Assembly: GCA_902789435.1 (NCBI GenBank)
Contig: CADAOA010000014.1
Span: 1 to 34,059, forward strand
Direction of reading: 5' to 3'
DNA from: an uncultured Bacteroidia bacterium
Lineage (GTDB): Bacteria; Bacteroidota; Bacteroidia; Bacteroidales; UBA932
DNA length: 34,059 nucleotides
Below the pieces are notes generated by a model. The model made no database searches and had not been told where the DNA came from. It saw only the letters and a list, made by a program, of their open reading frames with translations. A program made the translations under genes and the position numbers. Shown here piece by piece: positions 6,352 to 15,063 of the stretch (the first letter of the stretch is position 1; every line of letters begins with the position of its first letter).

Positions 6352-7701
6352 CTATCTCAAAATCAATACCAAAGAGTCTGCGTCAACCCTTTTTTTTAGA
6401 AATTCAGTCAGTCGTGGGATTTCGCTCTTAGGGATATCAGTGCTGCCTTTCAAAACAATCTGTGCTGTTACATAACTGGAAACGTCGTTAGTGTCTTTTC
6501 CTGTTTCGATTGTCGGAGACAAACTCAGGGAACCAACCTGCGGATACAAGGTTTGCAGTTCGTCTATCATCTGCTTTGCAACAGTCTCATATCTTGTAAA
6601 CTGTCCTAGCTTTGACTGAAGATTTGAAATTTCGGCGCTTTGATGGGTTATCGTAGCATTAAGCTCGTCCTTGGTGTGGTTGAATGTGGAAATTGATCCC
6701 TTCAGTGACAAAATGCTGTCTGTCAGGTTTCCCTGGATTATATTCAACTTGTAGTCCCCTAGCCCGTATAGGGGCATCCTGCTGGTTGCCTCGGCGATTC
6801 TTTCTTCCGGGATTTCCCTCCCCACAGCAGCCAGGGTAAGTACCTTTTCTTCCTTGTCTATATTCTGGGAAACTATCTGGCTACCGGAGAATTTCATTTC
6901 GTTGCTAATGAAATGCTGGAGATCGGAAGCAAAGAAACTCTCGCGTATGATATTGACAGTGAGGATCGCTGCCGGTATCATAGTGACAAGCACGATAGCC
7001 ATGAGATAACCTCTGACCCTGCGGAAATTGCTGTCTTCAAGCACATTCACATGGCGGAAGCGCATGGCCCGTACACCAATGTATGTAGCCAGGGCGATAA
7101 ATACAGTGTTTATGAAGTACAGGAAGAACGCTCCGAGGAAGTATTTGAGGTTGAGGCTGGCGATACCGAATCCGGCCGTACACAAAGGCGGCATCAAGGC
7201 CGTTGCTATAGCAACTCCAGGGAGAATGTTCCCCTTGTCCTTGGAGGCTATCGCCACAATTCCGGCAGCTCCGCCGAACAGCGCGATAAGTACATCATAA
7301 AGTGTCGGTGACGTCCTTGCAAGAAGCTCACTCTGAGCTCCATGGTAAGGTGTAAGGGTGAAATAGACGGTCGCCGTGATAAGGCTTATGAGTGTCGCCA
7401 CCGCATAGTTCATCAGACTCTTTTTTAGAAGGTCGAAGTCGCTGGTTCCGACAGAATAGCCCATACCTATAATAGGACCCATTATCGGGGAAATGAGCAT
7501 CGCACCTATTATGACTGCAGTGGAATTGACATTAAGTCCTAAAGATGCCAGAAGGATGGCGAATACCAGAACCCAGAGATACGGACCGCGGAAAGTGATG
7601 CCGTCATTTATTCTTTTGACTACATCGCTTTTGTCCGTAAGAAATCCCTTCATTGAGAAGTATTTCTTGATTCTGAAACCTATGCTTTTGTTATCGTCCA
7701 T
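6352..7701 (-). CDS. DUF389 family inner-membrane protein
   Basis: A 449-residue membrane protein of the DUF389 family, whose biochemical role is unknown. About six hydrophobic segments lie in the first ~250 residues, including the conserved VNSTAVIIGAMLISPIMGPI and GVAIATALMPPLCTAGFG. A soluble C-terminal part follows, with a short coiled coil (NATITHQSAEISNLQSKL) and a BON-like region ending DADSLVLILR. ATG at 7701 (MDDNKSIGF) is preferred: the longer frame starts at a TTG inside the TATCTTTG promoter box. The gene is transcribed away from rarA, with the two promoter boxes only 11 bases apart. Confidence 0.85.
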   Translation of the reverse strand: MDDNKSIGFRIKKYFSMKGFLTDKSDVVKRINDGITFRGPYLWVLVFAILLASLGLNVNSTAVIIGAMLISPIMGPIIGMGYSVGTSDFDLLKKSLMNYAVATLISLITATVYFTLTPYHGAQSELLARTSPTLYDVLIALFGGAAGIVAIASKDKGNILPGVAIATALMPPLCTAGFGIASLNLKYFLGAFFLYFINTVFIALATYIGVRAMRFRHVNVLEDSNFRRVRGYLMAIVLVTMIPAAILTVNIIRESFFASDLQHFISNEMKFSGSQIVSQNIDKEEKVLTLAAVGREIPEERIAEATSRMPLYGLGDYKLNIIQGNLTDSILSLKGSISTFNHTKDELNATITHQSAEISNLQSKLGQFTRYETVAKQMIDELQTLYPQVGSLSLSPTIETGKDTNDVSSYVTAQIVLKGSTDIPKSEIPRLTEFLKKRVDADSLVLILR

Positions 7702-7725
7702 AGCTGATGAAATGGAAACCTGCTT

Positions 7726-7733
7726 CAAAGATA
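7726..7733 (-). promoter_or_regulatory. -7 box TATCTTTG for the DUF389 gene
   Basis: A match to TAnnTTTG on the minus strand, 24 bases before the ATG at 7701. It overlaps the alternative TTG start at 7728 and so argues against it. Confidence 0.55.
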
Positions 7734-7744
7734 GTCTTTTTGAT

Positions 7745-7752
7745 TAAATTTG
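7745..7752 (+). promoter_or_regulatory. -7 box TAAATTTG for rarA
   Basis: A match to TAnnTTTG on the plus strand, 21 bases before the rarA ATG at 7774. The upstream TTG at 7750 lies within the box and cannot be a start on a transcript made from it. Confidence 0.6.
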
Positions 7753-7773
7753 CGATTGACAAATAAGGCAGAA

Positions 7774-9060
7774 ATGAATTCAGACGTTAAGATACCGCTT
7801 GCGGAAAGGATCCGTCCCGTCTCACTTGACGAATATGTGGGGCAGGAACATCTTGTGGGAAAAGGCAGTGTGCTGCGCAATATGATAGAAAGCGGCAATC
7901 TGTCCTCTTTCATACTCTGGGGCCCTCCAGGTGTCGGAAAAACCACTCTGGCAAATATAATCTCGAAGCAACTTGACCGCAATTTCTACACTCTCAGTGC
8001 TGTAAGTTCCGGAGTGAAGGAAGTCCGTGAGGTCATTGCGAAGGCAAAGGACAAGAATCTTTTCAATTCCAGGACCCCTATTTTGTTCATCGACGAGATT
8101 CACCGTTTCAACAAAGGTCAGCAGGACGCCCTTCTGGGAGCCGTGGAGGACGGAACTATAATCCTTATAGGTGCAACTACGGAAAATCCTTCTTTCGAGG
8201 TTATCAGTCCACTTTTGTCCCGGTGCCAGGTGTTTGTTCTCAAGGAACTTACCGTTGAGAATCTGGATTCCCTCCTGACCAGGGCGCTGCAAAAGGACCC
8301 CTATCTTTCATCGAGGAATATCACTGTCACCGAAAAAGAAGCACTTTTCCGTTATAGCGGCGGAGATGCCAGAAAGCTTCTGAACGTGCTGGAGATTATC
8401 GTCGGCAGTTTCCCTGAAGGTGAAAGCATCGAGATAACTAATGATATAGTAAAGGAGCGTCTGCAGGAGAACATGGCCCTTTATGACAAGAATGGCGAAC
8501 AGCATTATGATATCATATCCGCTTTCATAAAGAGTCTCAGGGGTTCGGATCCGAATGCCGCAGTCTACTGGCTGGCGCGTATGATAAAGGGAGGAGAAGA
8601 TCCCCTGTTCATAGCCAGACGTATGGTGATTCTTGCCGCAGAGGACATCGGCCTAGCAAATCCCAACGCCCTGCTTCTGGCCCAGAGTACCTTTGCTGCT
8701 GTTCAGCAGATAGGAATGCCGGAAGGCAGGATTCCGCTTTCAGAATGTGCCATCTATCTGGCTACCAGCCCTAAGAGCAATTCTTCCATCATGGCCATCG
8801 ATATGGCTCTCAGTCTTGTCGAACAGAGCGGTGACCTCAGCGTTCCGCTCCATTTGAGAAATGCCCCTACCCGGCTTATGAAGGAACTTGGATACCATCA
8901 GGGCTACAAGTACGCTCATGACTATGAGGGCAATTTCGCTGACCTGGAGTTCCTGCCTGAAGAAGTGTCCGCCACCAAGATTTATGACCCTTCTTCGAAC
9001 CGCAGCGAAGAGGAAATAAGAAGGCGTCTGAAATTACTCTGGGAGAAATACAATTACTGA
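7774..9060 (+). CDS. rarA: Replication-associated recombination protein A (RarA/MgsA)
   Basis: RarA is an AAA+ ATPase related to clamp-loader subunits and to human WRNIP1. It acts at stalled or gapped replication forks. In this 428-residue frame the N-terminus carries RPVSLDEYVGQEHLVGKG, Walker A GPPGVGKTT (50-58), Walker B FIDEIHRF (106-113) and the sensor region LIGATTENPSFEV. The C-terminal tetramerisation part contains AFIKSLRGSDPNAAVYWLARM and MPEGRIPLSECAIYLATSPKSN-type family sequence. ATG at 7774 is chosen over the in-frame TTG because of the promoter box. kdsA follows after 22 bases but has its own promoter. Confidence 0.95.
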   Translation: MNSDVKIPLAERIRPVSLDEYVGQEHLVGKGSVLRNMIESGNLSSFILWGPPGVGKTTLANIISKQLDRNFYTLSAVSSGVKEVREVIAKAKDKNLFNSRTPILFIDEIHRFNKGQQDALLGAVEDGTIILIGATTENPSFEVISPLLSRCQVFVLKELTVENLDSLLTRALQKDPYLSSRNITVTEKEALFRYSGGDARKLLNVLEIIVGSFPEGESIEITNDIVKERLQENMALYDKNGEQHYDIISAFIKSLRGSDPNAAVYWLARMIKGGEDPLFIARRMVILAAEDIGLANPNALLLAQSTFAAVQQIGMPEGRIPLSECAIYLATSPKSNSSIMAIDMALSLVEQSGDLSVPLHLRNAPTRLMKELGYHQGYKYAHDYEGNFADLEFLPEEVSATKIYDPSSNRSEEEIRRRLKLLWEKYNY

Positions 9061-9070
9061 CCATTTTTTA

Positions 9071-9078
9071 TACATTTG
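9071..9078 (+). promoter_or_regulatory. -7 box TACATTTG for kdsA
   Basis: A match to TAnnTTTG only 4 bases before the kdsA ATG at 9083. If transcription starts about 4 bases after the box, as usual, the mRNA is leaderless or nearly so. Confidence 0.6.
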
Positions 9079-9082
9079 CACG

Positions 9083-9910
9083 ATGAAAAATTTGGAACTT
9101 CTTACAGATTATAACAACGGGATGTTTTTCCTTATGGCAGGTCCCTGCGTGATAGAGGGAGAAGAGATAACCCGTTCGATAGCCTCTACTCTGAAGAGTC
9201 TGACTGCAAAGTATAAGATACCTTTCATTTTCAAGGCTTCCTACAAAAAGGCAAACCGTTCCAAAATCACTTCTTTCACCGGTATCGGTGACAAAGAAGG
9301 GCTAGCCTTGCTACAATCTATAAGGAAAGAACTGGGTGTTCCTATCGTCACCGATGTGCACAGCGTGGAAGAAGCAGCCCTTGCCGCTTCCTATGATATT
9401 GACATCCTTCAGATTCCGGCTTTCCTCTGCCGTCAGACAGAGCTTTTGCAGGCAGCTGCAGCAACAGGCAAATGGGTGAATATCAAGAAAGGACAATTCC
9501 TTTCCCCGGAGGCGATGACATTTGCCGTTCAGAAGGTCAGGGATAGCGGAAACACTAACGTTATGCTCACCGAAAGAGGCAGTCAGTTCGGTTACGGCGA
9601 CCTTGTGGTAGACTTCCGCAGCATCCCTAAGATGCAGAAATTCGGATGTCCAGTGGTTCTGGATGTCACCCACTCTCTTCAGAAACCTAACCAGACATCT
9701 GGAGTGACGGGAGGTGAGCCTGAACTTATTCCTTACATAGCCCGTGCCGGCATTGCTGCCGGAGCGGACGGCCTGTTTATGGAAACCCATCCGGATCCTG
9801 CCAACGCCAAGAGTGACGGAGCCAACATGCTGAACCTTGCCCTTATGGATGGCCTTCTGGCACAGTTGGTTGAACTGAGAAAGACTATGAATGCAATAAC
9901 TTTGAAATAA
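9083..9910 (+). CDS. kdsA: 3-deoxy-8-phosphooctulonate synthase (KdsA)
   Basis: KdsA condenses arabinose 5-phosphate with phosphoenolpyruvate to KDO 8-phosphate, the first committed step of KDO synthesis for lipopolysaccharide. The 275-residue TIM-barrel protein shows FKASYKKANRSK, GVPIVTDVHS, QIPAFLCRQTELL, VNIKKGQFLSPE, LTERGSQFGYGD and a C-terminal MKThP-like METHPDPANAKSDG. It reads AGPCVIEG at the start, with Cys22 where the metal-dependent class (Aquifex type) has its metal ligand, so a divalent-metal enzyme is predicted. kdsC of the same pathway is at 29943-30518. The next gene follows after 13 bases and may be cotranscribed. Confidence 0.96.
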   Translation: MKNLELLTDYNNGMFFLMAGPCVIEGEEITRSIASTLKSLTAKYKIPFIFKASYKKANRSKITSFTGIGDKEGLALLQSIRKELGVPIVTDVHSVEEAALAASYDIDILQIPAFLCRQTELLQAAAATGKWVNIKKGQFLSPEAMTFAVQKVRDSGNTNVMLTERGSQFGYGDLVVDFRSIPKMQKFGCPVVLDVTHSLQKPNQTSGVTGGEPELIPYIARAGIAAGADGLFMETHPDPANAKSDGANMLNLALMDGLLAQLVELRKTMNAITLK

Positions 9911-9923
9911 AACTGTTTAAAAT

Positions 9924-11819
9924 ATGTTTTTGACATCTGATTTTTCAAAAAGGTATGAGAAACTGCCTGTAAAGATTTTCAACGAACAGAAAGAGGCCTC
10001 CAAGGTCATCGTAAGAGATGTGATGGTCCAGGCCAAGAAGAAGGCAGCAGAGGGAAAGAACCTGGTACTTGCTTTGGCGGCATCATCAGCCTGCCTCCAG
10101 GTTTATGACGACTTTATCGCAGCGGTAAAGGAGAAGAAAATGAGCTTCAAGAATATTGAAGTTTTCGGAATGGATGATTACTATCCTCTGGACCGTAACG
10201 AGTTGCAGAGCCACTACAGGTTCCTTAAGGAATGTCTTCTGGACGATGTGGATATTCCTGCAAAGAATGTACATTTCATAGACAGCTCCAAGAGAGACGA
10301 TACCGAGGAATACTGCCAGTCATATGAAAAGGAAATAGAGAAAGCCGGTGGAATTGATATCGTCATTACCGGAAATATGGCAATGAACGAGCCTGGTTCT
10401 CCTTACAACTCCCGCACGAGGAAGATCAACCTCAATTTCACTACCAGGGTCGGAGCCGCTAGCGAATTCTTCGGTGTAGACGATGTTCCATACTACGCAA
10501 TTACGATGGGTATAGCCACTATCCTGGAAGCCAGGAAGATATATTATCTATCCTGGGGAGAGGGCAGTGCACCTAAGATCAAGAAGATTGTAGAGGGCGA
10601 GGTTACCAAGATGGTTCCTGCTTCCTATCTTCAGGAGCACGGTAACGCCCACATCATCGTGGACAGGGCCGCAGCCGTAAACCTTACCAGGGTTGAGACT
10701 CCTTGGCTTACTGACAAGGTTACCTGGACCCCTTATCTTATCCGCAAGTCTGTTTTCTGGCTCTGCCGTAAGCTGGACAAGCCTATCCTCAAGCTCACCG
10801 ACAGGGACTACAACGATAACGGAATGAGTGACCTCGTTACCGAGAAAGGACCTGCCAGCCAGATAAATATAAAGGTATTCAATGATCTTCAGCATATAAT
10901 CAGCGGATGGCCGGGTGGAAAACCTAACACAGATGACTCCACTCGTCCGGAAAGGGCTCTGCCATATCCTAAGAGGGTTGTGGTTTTCTCCCCTCACCCG
11001 GATGATGACGTTATTTCAATGGGCGGTACACTTGCCCGTCTGGCAGAGCACGGTCACGATATCCACGTTGCATATCAGACCAGCGGAAATATAGCGGTGT
11101 TCGACCACGATGTTATCAGATATCTTGATTTCATCAGGGAGAGCGCAGACATATTCGACATCGATCCTAAAAATGCCGACGAACTTTTCAAGAAGATTGA
11201 AAAGGAGCTTTCCAAAAAGCATCCAGGCCAGGCTGATCCTCTGATCGTCCGTAGGATAAAGACATATATCCGTCGTGGCGAGGCCCGCAGTGCATGCCGT
11301 TATCTCGGCATTCCTGACGATCATGTTAACTTCCTCTCACTTCCATTCTACGAGACAGGTGGCGTAAAGAAGAAACCTCTCGGAAAGAAGGATATTGAAA
11401 TCGTGAAGAAACTCCTCCAGAGAATCAAGCCTCATCAGATTTTCGCTGCCGGGGACCTTTCAGATCCTCATGGAACGCATAGGGTTTGCTTCCAGGCTGT
11501 TATCAAGGCTTGCGAAGAGCTTAAGGACGAACCTTGGTTCAAGGATTGCCGCATTTGGATGTACAGAGGAGCATGGCAGGAGTGGGATGTCGCCGAGGCT
11601 GAAATGGCAGTTCCATTGAGTCCTGAGGAAGTGAAGATCAAGCGAAGCGCAATCTTCCGCCATCAGTCACAGAAGGATTATCCTTTGTTCCCTGGTTCAG
11701 ACTCCAGAGAATTCTGGCTCAGGGCCGAGGAGCGAAACCACAATACAGCTGTCATTTTCGACAAACTCGGAATGGCTGAATACCAGGCTATAGAACTCTT
11801 CGTTAAATATAAGTTCTGA
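9924..11819 (+). CDS. NagB-like domain fused to PIG-L (LmbE) deacetylase
   Basis: A 631-residue two-domain protein. Residues 1 to ~270 resemble glucosamine-6-phosphate deaminase; ~345-631 is a PIG-L/LmbE N-acetylglucosaminide deacetylase. Bacteroidales commonly carry this fusion annotated nagB. The deacetylase metal site is intact: PHPDD (357-361) and PHGTH (515-519). The deaminase half keeps GMDDYYPLDR and NEPGS. It appears to have lost the phosphate loop (family ATGSTP, here AASSAC at 52-57), and the family GIGRTGHIGFNEPGS reads ITGNMAMNEPGS: about five residues are missing and the catalytic His is Asn. Deaminase activity is therefore doubtful; the half may bind or position a substrate. The stop overlaps the next gene's start (TGATG). 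Confidence 0.85.
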   Translation: MFLTSDFSKRYEKLPVKIFNEQKEASKVIVRDVMVQAKKKAAEGKNLVLALAASSACLQVYDDFIAAVKEKKMSFKNIEVFGMDDYYPLDRNELQSHYRFLKECLLDDVDIPAKNVHFIDSSKRDDTEEYCQSYEKEIEKAGGIDIVITGNMAMNEPGSPYNSRTRKINLNFTTRVGAASEFFGVDDVPYYAITMGIATILEARKIYYLSWGEGSAPKIKKIVEGEVTKMVPASYLQEHGNAHIIVDRAAAVNLTRVETPWLTDKVTWTPYLIRKSVFWLCRKLDKPILKLTDRDYNDNGMSDLVTEKGPASQINIKVFNDLQHIISGWPGGKPNTDDSTRPERALPYPKRVVVFSPHPDDDVISMGGTLARLAEHGHDIHVAYQTSGNIAVFDHDVIRYLDFIRESADIFDIDPKNADELFKKIEKELSKKHPGQADPLIVRRIKTYIRRGEARSACRYLGIPDDHVNFLSLPFYETGGVKKKPLGKKDIEIVKKLLQRIKPHQIFAAGDLSDPHGTHRVCFQAVIKACEELKDEPWFKDCRIWMYRGAWQEWDVAEAEMAVPLSPEEVKIKRSAIFRHQSQKDYPLFPGSDSREFWLRAEERNHNTAVIFDKLGMAEYQAIELFVKYKF

Positions 11820-12607
11820 TGAAGAATCTTTTTTTCAAAATGATGTTTCCTGCACTGTGCGGCCTTGTGCTGTGCGCTGCAGGAAATTTTTTGTACGGAC
11901 AAGACAGACCTAAACCCAAAATGGAAAAGATCAGACTCGCAAAAGTGGCTCACGTCAGTTTCGAATGTTCCAATCCTTGCTTCAGGGAAGTGGAGGCAAA
12001 GTTCTCCTCCATAGATTCAAACCTGGTGGATGTTGTTAACTGGCCGGACAGGAACGGCAATTATTCGCCTAAGGCTTCTTTCAAGATAATGTATTCAGAC
12101 TCTTATCTTTATATACGTTATCAGGTTGAAGAGACCGAACTCAGGGCTACTTTCCCTCAAGACGAGGGTGCCAGGCCTTGGACCGATGACTGCATGGAGC
12201 TGTTCATCCTTCCGGATGAGGAAACCGGAGTCTATTATAATATCGAGATGAACTGCATCGGCCGGGGTATAGTCGGATATGGTCCATCAAAGCAGGGACG
12301 GGAGCATTTCGAAAAGGACAGGATGGACAGGATTCTGAGATACAGTTCTCTTGGAACAGAAGCTTTCGGAACCAGGATCGCAGCAGACAATGAGCCTTTT
12401 AAATGGCACATGATAATCGCAGTCCCTCTTGACCTGATCCTTCAGGGTAAGGATGTTTCGACTCTCAGGGGAAGGACTTCACGCGGAAATGTCTTCAAAT
12501 GCGGAGATGACATGCAGAACCGCCACTATCTGACATGGAATCCGGTTGGAACCGAAAGGCCTGATTATCACCGTCCGGAATTCTTCGGGTATTTTGAATT
12601 TGAATAG
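11819..12607 (+). CDS. Secreted CBM9-like carbohydrate-binding protein
   Basis: A 262-residue protein with an N-terminal signal peptide: Lys-rich start, hydrophobic stretch PALCGLVLCAAGNFLYG, cleavage likely near YGQ-D. The rest resembles the family-9-like carbohydrate-binding domain of Bacteroidota: PKASFKIMYSDSYLYIRYQV, WTDDCMELFILPD, YYNIEMNCIGRGIVGYG, and the closing NRHYLTWNPVGTERPDYHRPEFFGYFEFE-type tail (12524-12604). No catalytic motif is visible, so a periplasmic or surface glycan binder is likely. It shares one base with the PIG-L gene upstream, so translation is coupled to a cytoplasmic enzyme. Its stop lies 3 bases from that of convergent tamL. Confidence 0.8.
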   Translation: MKNLFFKMMFPALCGLVLCAAGNFLYGQDRPKPKMEKIRLAKVAHVSFECSNPCFREVEAKFSSIDSNLVDVVNWPDRNGNYSPKASFKIMYSDSYLYIRYQVEETELRATFPQDEGARPWTDDCMELFILPDEETGVYYNIEMNCIGRGIVGYGPSKQGREHFEKDRMDRILRYSSLGTEAFGTRIAADNEPFKWHMIIAVPLDLILQGKDVSTLRGRTSRGNVFKCGDDMQNRHYLTWNPVGTERPDYHRPEFFGYFEFE

Positions 12608-12610
12608 TTT

Positions 12611-14941
12611 TTAGAAAGGATAGCCGATACCGAAACTTATTTCGAAGTTATCCTTCTTCAGCCATTTGTCCGGCCCCAGCCATTCGGAGGAGGCCGGATT
12701 ATATGTTTTGAAACCAAGATCCAGGCGGATGACTGCAAAGTCCAGGTCCACCCTGAGTCCGAGTCCCCAGTCCAGGGCCAGATGTTTGTAGAAATCCTTT
12801 GCGTGGAAAACGCCCCTTATGTCAGCCTCTTCTCCGGTTGTCTTATTCTTGCGGTCGAAAGTCCAGATGTTTCCAAGATCGGAAAAAACGGCTCCATTCA
12901 GGAAGGAAACGATCGGGAATCGGTATTCCATATTGGCTTCCAGCTTGATGTCACCTGTCTGGTTAGGAATCCTGAAAGCACTGTCTCTAGGGGCGTATCC
13001 AGGACCAAGTGTTCTCGGCTGCCATCCCCTCATGTCATAGGCGCCGCCACCCCAGAACATTTTCTCCAGAGGAAGCATATTGGAATTGCCGTATCCCTTT
13101 CCGACGCCTCCCAATGCTCTGAATGCCAGCATATGGTTAGGGTTTCCGCCGAACTTGAAAGTATAGACTCCGGAAAGCTCCATTCTGAAATACTGGGAAT
13201 AAGGAGAGTTCCATACCAGCCTTTCTCCCCTGTCGTTCTTCTTCATCTTGGAGTTGAACAGGCTGAGCACATTTCCGCTGAGATCCATCCCATATCTTAC
13301 ATACCAGAAGTTTCTTACGGGTTTTACAGCAGGATCGGAGATATAGTAGACGCTTGCCCCTACTCCAAGGTCAAAGTGATTGCTGTAGCTGTTTTTCAGA
13401 TATGGATCGCTGAGCTTATTGTAGAAAGTGGAGTCCAGGTTGAATATCCTGACTATGTTTGTCTGGATAGGAGTAACCTTCCAGAAAAGCTTGCGCTTAA
13501 TGTTCCAGCTGTAATTATAGCTGGCTGACAAAATGTTGCGGGTGTACTCAGGACGTGTCTGGTAGCTGTATGAAGTAGTGATTTCCGTGTGAGGGACAGT
13601 CCTGGACCTGAACCATCTGCCAGGGGCGAAAAGGAAACGAGGTATATCCAGGGAGGTGTTTATTCCTATTTCAGTAGAGTGGATGTTACTGTTAAGTTTG
13701 AACTGGAAATCTCCCATCAGTCCAACAGTAAGTACTTCTGCACCCCTGAATACGTTCTTGTGGAAATATGAAATCGCGGGAGATATACCCAAAAGCCCGT
13801 TGGCGTTAGTGCTTCCCTGGAGATCTACCTTGAAGCCCTGGACGTTTGTAGCCTGGAGTGTTATGGAAGTCAGCACTTTGGAGGAATCTGTCTCTTGCTG
13901 CTGGATGTTTACGCTGGAGAAAAGGTTCAGGCTTGAGAACCTAGAATAAGTAGACTCGACGATATCCTCGTCATACTGCTCTCCGGGTTTGATGAGGTTC
14001 AGGCGGTTGAGAACCTTTTTCCTGACCAGGTTACCACTCTGGGAGAAACTGACTACCTTGATGTTTCCGTAAGGTATTGTGTCTATCTGGTTTCTCCATA
14101 CGGCAAGCAGGGAATCTCTTCTAGCCGTAGCTGAAGAATCCAATTCCATTCTGGCGGAGCGGATCTGGGTGAAATTCCTTCTCGTGGAAACAAGTACATC
14201 TGAGAAAGTGAACACCTTGTGTGGCTTGGCGTCCTTGGGGCTTCCGCTTCGCAGATAGTCCTTTATTTCTATGTCAAGATGGCTTTTCCCGTTGTGTGCG
14301 AGTGTGTCTCCGGTGAAGAAAAGGAAGCCTTTGTCGAATCCGAAATAGCCCTTGTTCCTGAAAATGTCAGCAACTCTTTCGGATTCCTGCTCCAGAATAT
14401 CTTCCGACAGCCAGTCCCCTGCTTTCACCAGGCTACCGGCTCTGCTGCCGGCCATTATATCGTACATATCCACATCGGGAATGGTATAGGTAATGGTATC
14501 TATGATATACCGCTTGCCTGGTGTAACCGTATATTTAACCTTAGTCTTCTTATTTTCCGTCTTGAAGGAAGTAGATATCTTTGAGTCGTAGAATCCCTTG
14601 AATTTCATGTGGTTCAGCATATTCTTCACTGAACTCTCCACAAGGTCTTCGTCAAAAATCAGAGGAGGTCTGCCCATTTTCTCAGCGATTTTGTCCCATC
14701 CCTTTCCGGTTCCCTTGCTGGTATTGTACAGGGCCACGCTGAACTGAAAGCCAAATATTCCTTTTTTAGGACTCTGCTTTATGTACTTGGCAAGGTCGCT
14801 GAGTTCCTCAGGCTTGTCTTTTGTATAGACTATCTCATTGTTTGTGAGCATACTCTGACCTTCAGGAATAACCTTTGTCATGCTGCAGGAATAAAACAGC
14901 AGACACAGGGCCAGGACAGGTATGAGGGCTTTTGCTTTCAT
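12611..14941 (-). CDS. tamL: TamA-like outer-membrane assembly lipoprotein (TamL type)
   Basis: An Omp85-superfamily protein: N-terminal POTRA repeats (about 30-370, e.g. TPGKRYIIDTITYTIPD, GNLVRKKVLNRLNLIKPGEQYDEDIVESTY) followed by a 16-strand-type barrel containing GGAYDMRGWQPRTLGPG and ending with FEISFGIGYPF, a C-terminal aromatic outer-membrane signature. The N-terminus has a lipobox, CLLFYSC, with Cys19 as the lipidated residue. Lipidated TamA homologues paired with TamB are characteristic of Bacteroidota (TamL). Length is 776 residues. ATG at 14941 is preferred to a TTG at 14953, which overlaps the promoter box. No tamB is in the window. A role in outer-membrane protein or lipid transport is inferred from the family. 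Confidence 0.88.
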   Translation of the reverse strand: MKAKALIPVLALCLLFYSCSMTKVIPEGQSMLTNNEIVYTKDKPEELSDLAKYIKQSPKKGIFGFQFSVALYNTSKGTGKGWDKIAEKMGRPPLIFDEDLVESSVKNMLNHMKFKGFYDSKISTSFKTENKKTKVKYTVTPGKRYIIDTITYTIPDVDMYDIMAGSRAGSLVKAGDWLSEDILEQESERVADIFRNKGYFGFDKGFLFFTGDTLAHNGKSHLDIEIKDYLRSGSPKDAKPHKVFTFSDVLVSTRRNFTQIRSARMELDSSATARRDSLLAVWRNQIDTIPYGNIKVVSFSQSGNLVRKKVLNRLNLIKPGEQYDEDIVESTYSRFSSLNLFSSVNIQQQETDSSKVLTSITLQATNVQGFKVDLQGSTNANGLLGISPAISYFHKNVFRGAEVLTVGLMGDFQFKLNSNIHSTEIGINTSLDIPRFLFAPGRWFRSRTVPHTEITTSYSYQTRPEYTRNILSASYNYSWNIKRKLFWKVTPIQTNIVRIFNLDSTFYNKLSDPYLKNSYSNHFDLGVGASVYYISDPAVKPVRNFWYVRYGMDLSGNVLSLFNSKMKKNDRGERLVWNSPYSQYFRMELSGVYTFKFGGNPNHMLAFRALGGVGKGYGNSNMLPLEKMFWGGGAYDMRGWQPRTLGPGYAPRDSAFRIPNQTGDIKLEANMEYRFPIVSFLNGAVFSDLGNIWTFDRKNKTTGEEADIRGVFHAKDFYKHLALDWGLGLRVDLDFAVIRLDLGFKTYNPASSEWLGPDKWLKKDNFEISFGIGYPF

Positions 14942-14950
14942 ATTTGCCTT

Positions 14951-14958
14951 CAAAAATA
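14951..14958 (-). promoter_or_regulatory. -7 box TATTTTTG for tamL
   Basis: A match to TAnnTTTG on the minus strand, 9 bases before the tamL ATG, implying a very short leader. It lies 32 bases from the divergent arginine decarboxylase box. Confidence 0.5.
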
Positions 14959-14990
14959 CTCAAAAACCGCCAAATAATGCCAATAATGAA

Positions 14991-14998
14991 TATATTTG
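14991..14998 (+). promoter_or_regulatory. -7 box TATATTTG for arginine decarboxylase
   Basis: A match to TAnnTTTG on the plus strand. The implied transcript begins near 15002 and has a leader of about 67 bases before the ATG at 15069. Confidence 0.6.
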
Positions 14999-15010
14999 CA
15001 TAATGATAGC

Positions 15011-15063
15011 AATCCGGCTTACTCGGATTGTCGGAAAAATGATAAACTAACTTACTTGGATTG
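15011..15063 (+). promoter_or_regulatory. Structured leader with alternative hairpins
   Basis: AATCCG (15011-15016) can pair with CGGATT (15024-15029) across a 7-base loop. The segment CTTACTCGGATTG (15018-15030) recurs as CTTACTTGGATTG (15051-15063) just before the start codon. AATCCG could also pair with TGGATT of the second copy (one G-U pair). Two mutually exclusive structures, one covering the start region, are therefore possible. Regulation by polyamines is a guess. Confidence 0.35.

Noticed and set aside
7702-7728. TTG start for the DUF389 gene
   Set aside because: It overlaps the TATCTTTG box on the same strand.
7750-7773. TTG start for rarA
   Set aside because: It lies inside the TAAATTTG promoter box and adds residues without family support.
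14942-14953. TTG start for tamL
   Set aside because: It overlaps the TATTTTTG box, and the ATG at 14941 gives a normal lipoprotein signal.
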